DNA from: Ipomoea triloba | Taxonomy: Eukaryota; Streptophyta; Magnoliopsida; Solanales; Convolvulaceae | DNA length: 64,000 nt | Direction of reading: 5' to 3' | Assembly: GCF_003576645.1 (NCBI RefSeq) | Contig: NC_044920.1 | Coordinates: forward strand, 26,482,185 to 26,546,184 | Shown: in pieces, positions 22,685 through 32,224 of the stretch | Position numbering within the stretch: position 1 is the first letter of the stretch | Layout: each line of letters starts with the position of its first letter | Made by a program: the position numbers and the translations under genes | Notes under the pieces: generated by a model | The model's input: the letters and a program-made list of their open reading frames with translations, nothing else | What the model was told of the DNA's origin: nothing | Database searches by the model: none

Positions 22685-23085
22685 TGAAGGGTGTAGTTTT
22701 CGCGGTGGATGGAAAGTAATAGGTGGTANTGCTGTTCTGCTGTGCGAGAATCAGAGAGCGAAAAGTTGGACGCAAGGGTGGACGCATGGTGGACGCACGT
22801 TGGACGCGCGTCCACTAGGGCGTCCACTGGGCGTCCACTTGGCGTCCATGGTGTATTTCGCAGTCCAACTTCGACTCGTGAATCCTTCTTCAAATTCTAG
22901 CCATTTTCTGCCTTTTTGCCCATCTTTTTACCTACAAAATGATTAACCCAAGTGTGGAACGGGGTCCAATGGCAATATGAAGCATTCTAACGCAATAAAG
23001 GGACAAATCAAACACAAAAGCTACAAATTGTGCACTAGATGATCCGATAACAACCTTATAAAGATGGCATCTTTTGCACTTATCA
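22685..23085 (-). repeat. 5' LTR of the retrotransposon (collapsed by a single-N join)
   Basis: Its outer ~350 bp match the 3' LTR (including GGACGC motifs and the TGATAAGTGC start) and its inner ~45 bp match the LTR end. The middle is missing at the N at 22729. Confidence 0.8.
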
Positions 23086-23316
23086 GTTTTGTTCACAGGT
23101 TAACTCGTAATTGGGATTGCCACAATGTTTTGGATCGGTATTTAGTCGGAAAGGGAAGCTAATATTGTGGATGCTCCCGCAGGAAGAAGGGTTGCAGTGG
23201 GTGGTATTGGAATGGCTTGAGAAATGGATAACAAGTATGCATATGACGCTAGCTGAGATGATAAGTAGTGATATGAGCAACGGTATGAGAAAGTATTTTG
23301 ATCTGAAGGCCAGCAT
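23086..23316 (-). pseudogene. LRK10-like receptor kinase B2, 5' part (start codon and signal peptide)
   Basis: The ATG at 23316 opens a signal peptide (FLIPLLISLLIISASVICIL) and the first half of a GUB_WAK module ([18 protein letters not shown], then NYELTCEQN). It breaks exactly at the retrotransposon end. The continuation lies at 13657 and below on the same strand. Paralogues B3 and B4 carry the uninterrupted junction, which proves the two pieces are one exon. An upstream copy of the shared GTCCACTTGTG motif lies at 23462-23472. Confidence 0.85.
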
Positions 23317-23492
23317 TTTGTTGAGGCTAGGGGTGGGGTGGTTTGGTTTAGGAAGAAGCTAGCTCAAGCTTATTTATTGTATTAGTCATTTGCCAATTAG
23401 ATAAGATAAGGTGTTCATTGACTCCAATTATTTTGAGTGGACTTGTAGATAAGAAAAGTACGTCCACTTGTGAAATCAAATGTATTGTCCTT

Positions 23493-25707
23493 TAGTAAAA
23501 AGTCAAATCGGGACAGAAGTATCACTTGTATTTTAGACCAGCAGGGGCAGCCCACTACATCTCTGAACCAAGTTGGCAATCTTTTTGTGGAACACTTCAA
23601 AGATCTTTTTGGAGGTGAAAGGGTAAGATCAACGTGTACCTCTGACTTTTTGTGCAATGGCCCCACCCTCAGTAATGATCTGCATGATATTTTGTTAAAG
23701 GAGGTAACCGGTCAGGAAATAAAAGATGCTTTGTTTGATATTAATGATCAAAAGGCCCCGGGGCCGGATGGCTACTCAGCTGCTTTTTTCAAGAAGAATT
23801 GGAATGTGATAGGGTCTGACCTGGTTGATGCTGTCTTGGAATTCTTTGCGTCAGGCCAGCTGCTGAAACAAATTAATTACACTGTCATTGCCTTGATCCC
23901 AAAATCACAGCATGCACAACGGGTGGAGGAATTTAGGCCCATCTCTTGTTGCAATGTGCTATACAAAGTCATATCCAAAATTCTTGCAACAAGACTCAGT
24001 CATGTTCTGCCAGCCATTATAAATCATGCCCAAGCAGCATTCATTGGAGGAAGGTCTATGTCAGACAATATTTTTTTGGCCCAAGAGCTAATAAGGGGAT
24101 ATGCAAGGAAAAGAACATCGCCGAGATGCATGCTCATGGTGGATCTCAGAAAGGCCTATGACACAATTGATTGGAAATTTATTAGAGAAATCCTTTCTGG
24201 CCTCAACTTCCCACCTAGATTTATCAATTGGATCATGGAATGTATCACCACCACTTCTTTCACCATCTCAATCAATGGTGGGTTGTATGGGAATTTCAAA
24301 GGTCAAAGGGGGCTAAGACAAGGGGATCCCATATCTCCCCTTATTTTTGCTTGCTGCATTGAATACTTGTCAAGAACCATCATCAGTATGACAAGAGTGC
24401 TGTGGTTTTCTTACCATCCGAAATGCTCCAATGACAAAATCACGCACTTGGCTTTCGCAGATGATCTCATGTTGTTCTGTAGGGGGGATCCCCCATCTGT
24501 CAAAGTCCTTCTGGAGGCCCTTAATCATCTTCAAGAAACATCAGGGCTAACTGTCAACATCAATAAATCTAATATCTTTACTGCAGGAGTCCATGGTGAT
24601 GTTCTTAATTTTGTTGATTTCCCTGCTGGAACGTTGCCTGTTCGATATCTGGGTGTTCCCCTTGATGCTCAAAGACTCAAGGTTGCCTACTTCTCTCCAC
24701 TCATTGATGCTGTCACTAACCATATATCCAAGTGGAAGAGGAGCAATCTTACCTTTGCTGGCAGACTTGAACTCCTATCTTCGGTGATCCAAGGGACCAT
24801 TAGTTTTTGGCTACAAATGTTTTACCTTCCGGTTAATGTTCTTGATCACTTAAATTCTGTTTGTAGAAACTTTCTATGGGGTGATAAACCCGCCTCAATT
24901 GCTTGGGAAAAAGTTTGCCACCCTAAGAAAGAAGGAGGCCTTGGACTCCATAATCTACAAGTTTGGAATCTGGCCTTTCTCTCCAGGATCCTTTGGGATA
25001 TTCGCAGCAAGCGTGATTCCCTTTGGATTCGGTGGATTAATGGTGTGTATCTCAATTTTGTTGATGTATGGGAATGGAGTCCCAAGGCCAGGGACTCACC
25101 TCTTTTGAAGGCAGTCTATAAAGTGAAGTGTGCCATTATTGAGCACACAGGCAGTCCCCAACTTGCCCGTATTTTCCTTGTGTCTGCGTTTTGGAAGAAC
25201 AAGTTCCATACGGCCTTGGTGTATGAGTTGCTGAGGCATAAAGCCAATGAAGCAGTGTGTTGGAAGTTTACATGGAGACCTTGTATTCCTCGCAAGTTTT
25301 CTTTCATATTGTGGCTCGCCCTTTGGAATCGCTTGAAAACAAAAGATAGGCTGTTCTTGCCTGATTTTGAATCTGACTGCTCACTGTGCATTGGACAAAA
25401 AGAATCAACTAACCATCTCTTTTTTAGATGCTATTTCTCTCAACAGGTTTGGAGCAAAATAAGGGAGTCTTTTGGCTTCCCTAGGAATACCATTGCCATT
25501 CGCAGCTCAATAAAATGGATTAGGAGGCTGTTCAAGGGATCACGCAGACATTCCAAAGCTGTTTACATTGCTCTTGCGTGCACTGTTTACCATCTTTGGA
25601 GAGTTAGAAACCTTGTCATTCATGATTCGGTTAGACCCACTCTGGATGGTCTTGTTAATTGTATTGCAACTGATGTTCTTAGAGTTGCCTCTTCTGTTCG
25701 GTTGTAA
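23493..25707 (+). pseudogene. LINE-1 ORF2 fragment: reverse transcriptase and zf-RVT
   Basis: About 738 codons are open from the truncation point to the stop at 25707. RT motifs are KAPGPDGYSAAFFK, LIPKS, FRPISCCNVLYK, QAAFIGGRS, LRQGDPISPLIF and HLAFADDLMLF with the catalytic ADD. A zf-RVT domain follows (CSLCIGQKESTNHLFFRC). The endonuclease and ORF1 are missing, so it cannot move by itself. The apparent first codons before 23493 are flanking DNA. Confidence 0.9.
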
Positions 25708-26129
25708 TTTCCCAGTTGTTTTCATTATAAAAAAAAAAAAAAAAAGAGTTCTGTTTCTGGTTTCTGCCTATCCAACATGGCTAACAGCTCCTTTTTCCTG
25801 TTGTTTTGCCTTGTTGAGTCTAGTTAGCCTTCATTGCTTTCATGGTCTTTGCCCCTTGGTTTCTTTGGGAGTTACTTTTCTTTGGAGTCCTTTCTTCCTT
25901 CCCTGGCTGCTTCTCCTTCTTTAAAAAAAAAAAAAAGAAAAAAATCTTTCTGCCTTCTTTCTTGAGTCACCAGCCTAGCTGGGTGCTCTTTTTCCCTTTA
26001 TCTCTTGTTTTGTGCTGTCCTTTGCCCGCTTTTGGTTTCTTTCCCGCCTTTGCTGTTTTTGTTTTCCTTCCCTTTCTCTAGTATAGGCTCCTGCTTTTTC
26101 TTGGTTACTTGGATCTTTTTGCTGGTTTC

Positions 26130-26627
26130 CGGGGTATGCCCCGTGTAGTTGTGTAAATTGCTTTAGTCCCTTGCTCTCTTTTTTGACATACTACGTTTTT
26201 TCCTCTGCTTGATATGTTATCTGAGTTTCCTTTTAGCTGGATTCCGGGGTATGCCCCGAGTACTTGTATTTTTGGCTCTGAGTTGGCTACTGTTTTGTGT
26301 GAGCAGCAACTCCTCTCTTGATACAGCACTGCATGGCTTTATTTCTGCTGGTTTTTTTATCTTGGGCTAGGTTAAGTGGGGATTGTCCACGTAGTGCCCA
26401 ATGTGCTAGTTTTGCTTTCTGTTGGTTTTTATCATGATCCTTTGATAGTGTTGCTTTGCTGGTTGGATGACCTGTTATATCTTTCCCATGTGGGGGTTGA
26501 AATAGCCATCATCCTTATACATCTAGTTTCAGTCTTGACTTTGTTTTTTGGTAGGCAGGATGGATCCAGTAATTTTTGATCCTTTCCTGCTCTTTTCTTA
26601 ATTCTTGTATTCCCAGGGTATGCCCTG
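26130..26627 (+). other. Three hairpins in the LINE-1 3' part
   Basis: CGGGGTATGCCCCG occurs at 26130-26143 and 26245-26258, and CAGGGTATGCCCTG at 26614-26627. Each is a 5-bp stem with the loop TATG, preceded by TTCC(C) and followed by a (T/A)GT or similar and TTGT. In the third copy one base pair changed on both sides, keeping the stem. Confidence 0.75.
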
Positions 26628-26819
26628 CATATTTGTACTGTGCTTTCGGGTATATAATACACATTTACATTTACCCAAAAAAAAAATGTATTGTCCTTAA
26701 AAAACTTCACACGTAATGAATTTTAACCAAGTTACCTTTACGGCTCTATATTGATCTAGATACACTAAAATTTATTCTCTATCTCTCCATATTATTTGAA
26801 ATATTATCTGATGAATACC

Positions 26820-27666
26820 TCGACTAGGGCACCGGACCCGAGAAGATCGATATCTGGAGCCTGCTGACTACATACTCTCGGCGAATATGTAGCCCCGAGT
26901 CCTGGGACTTGTGTGGCTCAATTCTTGCAAGCAGTCAGGAGGCGGTGTGATATGTAGCAAAAATTAGTGATGGTAAGTGTACGGGTGTGAAATGTCGTTC
27001 CGCTGAGGATTAGGGGTTATGGCACGCAATATGCAATAACAAAACTAGGCACTAGTACAAGGAAATTAACAAGAAGCTAAGCAAACAACAACAAGGTAGA
27101 ACAAACATATATAAAAATAGATAAATACAAAATAAAGAAATAAGACTCAAGTTAGCGGTATTACTCTATTGATGTTTTAACACTTGCGGTTGAGGGAAGA
27201 ACATTTTATCTAAGGTCATGAGGCAAGCACAAATAAATCATATTGCCCAACTTCCATGGTGTATCAACCAAGTTCTTGAAGAACAAAAACTATTTAAGTC
27301 CAAATCTATCCCTATTTCTATAGAAGGGAAATTGGGAAGGGTCAAGTCTTTCATCCAATTCCCATTGAGATGAAAGACTTTCCCAACACAAACAACAATT
27401 GCTATGTATCAACTATTTCAAGAAAGATTAAAGACCCAACTCAAACTCAAGAGCTCTAGGTGGAGTTCTTCCCCTTTTTCCACAATAATCACAACTTAAG
27501 CATCAAAATAGATAATACAATCCTAACTCAAGCCCATAAACTAACTACTCATGATTAAATAGCATAAAGAACACAAAAGCACAAGTAATAAGCATAAATC
27601 TTGCAAAAGAAAAGATATAAGGGAAAGAAAACTTCACTATTGAAATGCATGATAAAATCTTGAAAT
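26820..27666. mobile_element. Degraded LTR-retrotransposon fragment
   Basis: This non-coding sequence resembles the layout of the LTR at 13663 (a TTCCGCTGAGGATTAGG-like block, then long A-rich text with CAAGTTCTTGAAG and similar). It abuts the type A kinase remnant at 27667 abruptly, so its insertion or a linked deletion removed the rest of that gene. Ends and family are not resolved. Confidence 0.4.
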
Positions 27667-27915
27667 ACCGGGCAGCTGGAGGGTAGTTTTTCAGAATGAG
27701 TGTATAACCACTTGAACAGAGGAGGAGAGCTGCAAATCCGTATTGAGGAGGATGATGATGAAGCAATCGCGAAAAGACTAGCGATCATAGCTCTTTGGTG
27801 CATCCAGTGGCAACCTGTGGATCGGCCATCAATGAAAGTGGTGGTTCAAATGCTGGAAAGAGAGGGAGATGACTTGGTGCTGCCCTCTAGCCCTTTTGCA
27901 GGGTCTCAAATGTGA
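27667..27915 (+). pseudogene. Type A LRK10-like kinase fragment (C-terminal lobe)
   Basis: This is nearly identical to the last ~235 bp of A1 (11027-11263): YNHLNRGGEL, then IALWCIQWQPVDRPSMK and PSSPFAGSQM before the stop. A TGA replaces the TGG codon of the EWV motif (near 27698), and everything 5' of CGGGCAGC is missing. The 3' flank to about 28060 also matches that of A1. It is a dead remnant of a type A gene that faced B3 tail-to-tail. Confidence 0.88.
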
Positions 27916-28069
27916 ATCACCACAATAATGATCTATGTCCTTCTGGCTCTTAGACAGCTTTTTGCCAGGAATGAGTTGTAACTTGTAAGACCAAAATTTC
28001 AATTTAAATGGATTCCATCTGGTTTAACACACAATATTACTAACACAATTTTTTGAAAATTTATTATAT

Positions 28070-30483
28070 CTATCTTACAATAAAGTCAACATAATATGTA
28101 AGGTAGTAGTAAGTTGAACAGAGTAGCAAACTGATAATTATGGGACCATCTAATTGCACATACACTTCCACAATTATACCTATACTGTTGGAATTAGCAG
28201 AATTGGGCAATAATGCTATGGATTCAGATGATTCTGGCATGGAACTCTGTTCTTGATCCACTTCCATAATTGGCTCCGAAAGGAAAGTTTCCGTCGGCAT
28301 TTGCAGCAGCTCAACGTCTCCTTCAAGCATTTCAACAACCCTACTCATTGAAGGCCTCGGGATTGGACTAGTTTGGATGCACCAAAGCCCAACTATGGTC
28401 ATCTTCTTTGTAATTCTCTTATCATCCTCATCTTCTTCTCCCATCTCAATTGCCTTGCCCTTGTTGATGTCATTGTAAATCCAAGATGGGAAGTATTTAC
28501 TCGACTCGTCTTGTTCAGTAACCGGTGTTCTCTTTAAGCCTAGCATTTCCATGAGTAGCATTCCGAAGCTATATACATCAGCCTTATGAGAAATAGCTAC
28601 AATGCTTCTATCGATCAGCTTTGGCGCCACATACCCAATTGTTCCACGAGTAGCAGTCAACGTGACAATGCTTTTATCGGTAGGAAACAATTTTGTGAGA
28701 CCAAAATCAGAGATTTTTGGAATGAAGTTATCATCCAAAAGGATATTGTGTGGTTTAATGTCAAAATGCAGGATTTGGATGTCACAACCTCGGTGCAAGT
28801 ACTCAATCCCACGGGCTACTCCCACTACAATCTCAAACTTCCTTTGCCAATTCAACAAACTCGCATTAACTCCTTGATTAATGTACTTGTCAAGGGATCC
28901 ATTACACATGAAATCATACACAAGAGCATGCTGGAAATTTTCTGCACAATATCCAACAAGTCGAACAATATTAACATGATGAATCCTTCCCATGGAACCA
29001 ACTTCATTGATGAAATCTTGACCATTAGACTTGGGCTTGCTCATTATCTTCACTGCAACGTTGCTGCCACTTCGAAGCCTGCCTTTGTAAACAATACCAT
29101 AGCCCCCTTCTCCCAACTTCTCCTTGAAGCCCTTGGTCATACTCTTAATGTGTCTGTAAGAATACCTAATGGGCAAGAGATTATTATCGGCGTTAAGGAA
29201 ATTCTCGATTGCATCGAACACCGATAAGTGCCTTGTTCGTATTTTGATAATTAGAATAACAATTACACTTGGAATTCCGATTAAAATCTTTGGTCCACAG
29301 TACACCCCCAAAAGTATGATGACGCCTGCAAAACACCACAATTTTTATTAACATAATTATACTAAAAGCAGTTTGTAAGCTCTCGAGAAGAGATTGAGTT
29401 CTTACCCAAAAAAATGATCAATATTTTCACAAATGTACCCATCGGACCTACAACAATATTGCCATGGGAATGAAATTAGAGATGTGATCAGAAGATAATA
29501 AGTTACCTTTCATTGTTACCAACATATATATAAGTGATGCCCTGCCCATTGACATGAAAAATAATAGAGTAATTACAAATAATTACTGGTAAACAGCAGC
29601 ATCCAATGAGGTCATTATATTCTTAATTACCATAGAAGATGTATTTGTTCCAGCAGCGAATCTCATTTGTCTCGTCAAGGCCACAAAGCGGTACTCCCCT
29701 GCAATGATCACAACGAGCCCGGAACCAGTATAGCTCAAATCCATACATCAAAGCATCATGGATTTCCACAAGACTTGTTACATTAATCTCAGACACATTT
29801 TCTTGAATTCGCCAAGAACTCATTGTTATCCGCTCAACCTGGCATGAAATTCGTAAATCCGATGCATTAAGAGGGCCTAGCTTAGCATAAGCGTAGCCTC
29901 CACTGGTTTTATTTGAACAGTCTTTAGTTGTTTCCACAAAAGCAGAAGAAGTAGAAGACTTCACTGGGAAAGGACAGCTGAAGAAAATAATTGGCACAGT
30001 AATTAAAGGCACGTCTTCCCATCCATACATTGCCCGTGAGATGGCATATGGATTAAGGTATGCAGTTAAATTGAACTGACTTAGAACGGAGTACATCTTG
30101 TTATCTTGTACATCGTATCTAGAAAAACTGTACCGGGCTAAAGAATATCTTGGAAAGGAGCACTTGTTGTTATGTTGCACACCAGGATCAACCAGACGGA
30201 TAGTGAAGTTGTTGTAATTGATGGATTGGACATAGTATTTCTGGGACTTTAAAGTTAACACTGCTCGGTTTTGTTCACAGGTTAACTGGTAATTGGGATT
30301 GCCACAATTTTCAGGATCGGTATTTAGTCGGAAAGGGAAGCTAATATTGTGGATGGTCCCGCAGGAAGAGGGGTTGCAGTACTGGCGGCTATTGGAATGG
30401 CATGGGAATTGGATAACAAGTACGCATATCAGGAATGCTATGACATGGTGTTTTGATGTCATGCTACTGATGATGGCCAACAT
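28070..30483 (-). CDS. LRK10-like receptor kinase B3, altered APE motif and extended C-terminus
   Basis: Minus-strand exons are 30483-29631, 29447-29406 (42 bp) and 29325-28070, summing to 2151 nt (716 residues). A signal peptide near residues 14-30 precedes CNPSSCGTIHNISFPFRL, with the Cys-rich ectodomain to about 280. The TM segment is about 299-325. Kinase: GEGGYG, K near 391, HFD 485-487, DFG near 505. The APE motif reads APK (533-534 region), a change in a residue that normally salt-bridges to the C-lobe. There is also AAR to ATR before GTIGY and DFGLA to DFGLT. The usual stop after IIVD is lost and the frame runs on for about 34 residues ending with a hydrophobic stretch. It may be a weak kinase or pseudokinase. 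The motif AGTCCACTTGTGGACT lies 67 bp before the ATG. Confidence 0.88.
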
Positions 30484-30549
30484 TTTGTTGAGGAAGATGA
30501 AGGCTTATTCTCTTCTAATCTAAATCCTTTCAGTAGACTCATATAGATA

Positions 30550-30565
30550 AGTCCACTTGTGGACT
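30550..30565. promoter_or_regulatory. Shared palindromic upstream motif (before B3)
   Basis: AGTCCACTTGTGGACT follows AGATA, 67 bp upstream of the B3 ATG. Related strings are at 23461-23476 (B2), 34947-34962 (B4), 49743-49758 (B5) and 35271-35286 (A2). Confidence 0.5.
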
Positions 30566-30998
30566 CAAATCTAAATAAAAACTACCTTGTATTAATTCAT
30601 GACTAAAATAATATTTAAAAGATGTAATTTTATTTTTATCATAGATTTATATGTGTCATCTCACTTTTACGGAATGGTTATTCTCCCTGCAAAGGGAATA
30701 GCTTAGTTCTGGGAATACTATTCCTAAGAATAAAAGGACAAACCAAACAATAGAATATGCTATTCTCGAAAATGATATTCTATTTCTGATATTCCATTTC
30801 TAACACGCAGTCACTGATAGAGCTAAAAATAATAGTGATTATTAGTGAGTAGGGACAAAAAATTCAAACATTTTGAAACATGATAAAAGAAAATGTGGCA
30901 GGTGGGAGTTTGATGTTACTAATTTGTTTTCTTCCATACTTCCAAATTTTCCATAGAAAAACATAGTTAGGCACAAAATTCTTTGGGATGATAAGAAA

Positions 30999-31014
30999 AG
31001 TCCACATGTGGACT
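30999..31014. promoter_or_regulatory. Perfect 16-bp palindrome AGTCCACATGTGGACT
   Basis: This is a perfect inverted repeat containing an E-box-like CACATGTG core, preceded by GATAAGAAA. The block continues with text shared with the A2 upstream region, so it is probably the promoter of the deleted type A gene. Confidence 0.5.
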
Positions 31015-31621
31015 GAAATAGCTAGTCAGTAAGTCGTCCAAACGCGTTAAACGCAAGATATTTCAAATAGAATAATTAGGATCTTTTTTTTTTCCTCGTA
31101 ATTTGGCAAATAGATACCACATATGAAAGCAATCAAATAACGAGCAAGCTATAAGTGCATTATTAATCATGTTTTTAACCGTATATTTAATTCAATTTCT
31201 AAGAACATTGTATGGGTCAATTCAGGTTGTCCTTAATTTTGTTCAGTTTTTTACACTAATAAATGTATACATTGTATTTATTTATTTATTTTTTATCATC
31301 AAAAGATGAGGAGTAACCCATGGAAAAGTAAAAGAAAATTTACAAATTGTCATCAGCCCCACTAAAGAGGATTCTTCGATAAAATCTTGCACCAATTCGA
31401 TCTTCGTCAAGCATACTCGTCAGATCAATAAGAACTTCACTCAACTCATTGTACTTTAAATGTTGTACACTTAATTTTTAGAAAAATTGATCATGTTTGA
31501 CAATCAGTGGTTAGCAGGTAGTGGATTGTGTTAGTAGTAGTAGTAATAATAATACTATTAAAAATGTTGAATAGTCAAAACATTTTAAAATAAAGGCCAA
31601 ATAGGCCAACAATGTAATGAG

Positions 31622-31790
31622 AGGAAGAAGACTTGGTGCTGCCCTTTTGCAGGTTCTCAAATGTGAGTGACCACAATGATCTATGTCCTTCTGGCTCTTG
31701 GACATCTTTTTTACAAGAATGAGTTCTAAGATCATAATCTCATTTTGATTGAATTCATCTGGTTTAACACTGAATATTGAACACACTTTT
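31622..31790 (+). pseudogene. Type A kinase remnant (last codons and 3' UTR)
   Basis: Contains GACTTGGTGCTGCCC, CTTTTGCAGG and TCTCAAATGTGA, matching the end of A1 (DLVLPS...SQM stop) with small deletions, followed by the same 3' UTR text. Nothing else of the gene survives here. Confidence 0.75.
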
Positions 31791-31927
31791 TGGAACTTTC
31801 TTAATTAACATTGAATTTGAATTGGACAACACATGTAGTAACATATATATGATTACCATATTTTTGAAAATTTGTTATATCTTATCATAAGGTCAACATA
31901 ATATGTAATTAAGGTAGTAGTAAGTTG

Positions 31928-32138
31928 CCCGTAAGGGCAGCTCAAGTGGTAAGAGAGTTACACCTGCAGCCGAGAGGTCGTGGGTTCGAACCTCAAGCCC
32001 TTGAGTTTGTGCCGGTCAGCTATGGGTAACCTAGGCTGATTTACCTCCTTGTGGCTCTTTGCCGGCTAGGGTCACAGGGCGAGGGCTTTACCCACATACT
32101 CACATAGTGAGGAGTGGGGTTTACCTCGTTAATAAATA
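31928..32138 (+). mobile_element. tRNA-derived SINE
   Basis: It is flanked by a 17-bp duplication, AAGGTAGTAGTAAGTTG (31911-31927 and 32139-32155). The 5' part has an A-box-like AGCTCAAGTGGTAAGAG and a good B box, GTGGGTTCGAACCTC. The rest is a non-tRNA body ending in TAATAAATA. This is a pol III-transcribed, LINE-mobilised element placed just 3' of B4. Confidence 0.92.
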
Positions 32139-32224
32139 AAGGTAGTAGTAAGTTGAACAGAGCAGCAAAGTGATAATTATGGGACCATCTAATTGCACAC
32201 CGCGCTAAAGTGATTACATACCCT

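Larger units (their letters stand above)
13663..23085 (-). mobile_element. Non-autonomous LTR retrotransposon inserted in kinase B2
   Basis: The element begins TG (13663) and ends CA (23085) and is flanked by the 5-bp duplication GTTTT (13658-13662 and 23086-23090). It reads on the minus strand: 5' LTR, primer site, one gag-like ORF, a long non-coding part with 112-bp repeats, then the 3' LTR. No protease, RT, RNase H or integrase is recognisable, so it must move with enzymes of another element. The primer site type is that of Athila/Tat-like Gypsy elements. Single N bases at 16485, 18089, 20651 and 22729 mark joins. About 14887-16484 is repeated as 16486-18088 and about 18600-20650 as 20652-22728, almost certainly a scaffolding artefact, so the true element is shorter and its 5' LTR is incomplete here. 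Confidence 0.88.
23493..26683 (+). mobile_element. LINE-1: 5'-truncated non-LTR retrotransposon
   Basis: A 15-bp target-site duplication (AAATGTATTGTCCTT) lies at 23478-23492 and 26684-26698, and the 3' end is a poly-A tract. The insert carries only the C-terminal part of ORF2 and an ~975-bp T-rich 3' part with two internal A runs (about 25731-25745 and 25922-25944). It sits about 175 bp upstream of the B2 start codon. It belongs to a different lineage from LINE-2 and LINE-3, with no RNase H domain visible. Confidence 0.92.
30484..31927. other. Intergenic region with remnants of a lost type A gene
   Basis: No intact gene is present. A promoter-like block at about 30985-31070 (GATAAGAAAAGTCCAC, ACGCGTT) matches the region before A2, and 31622-31790 matches the 3' end of A1. 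Between them is unrelated AT-rich DNA. A block at 30680-30800 with repeated GGAATA/TATTCC inverted words may be a decayed MITE. Confidence 0.5.

Noticed and set aside
14887..22728. Genuine tandem duplication of retrotransposon parts
   Set aside because: Copies are virtually identical and each junction is a single N, so an assembly cause is far more likely.
31928..32000. Functional tRNA gene
   Set aside because: Only box A and B remnants are present, the cloverleaf is not complete, and a 17-bp target duplication shows that it is a SINE.
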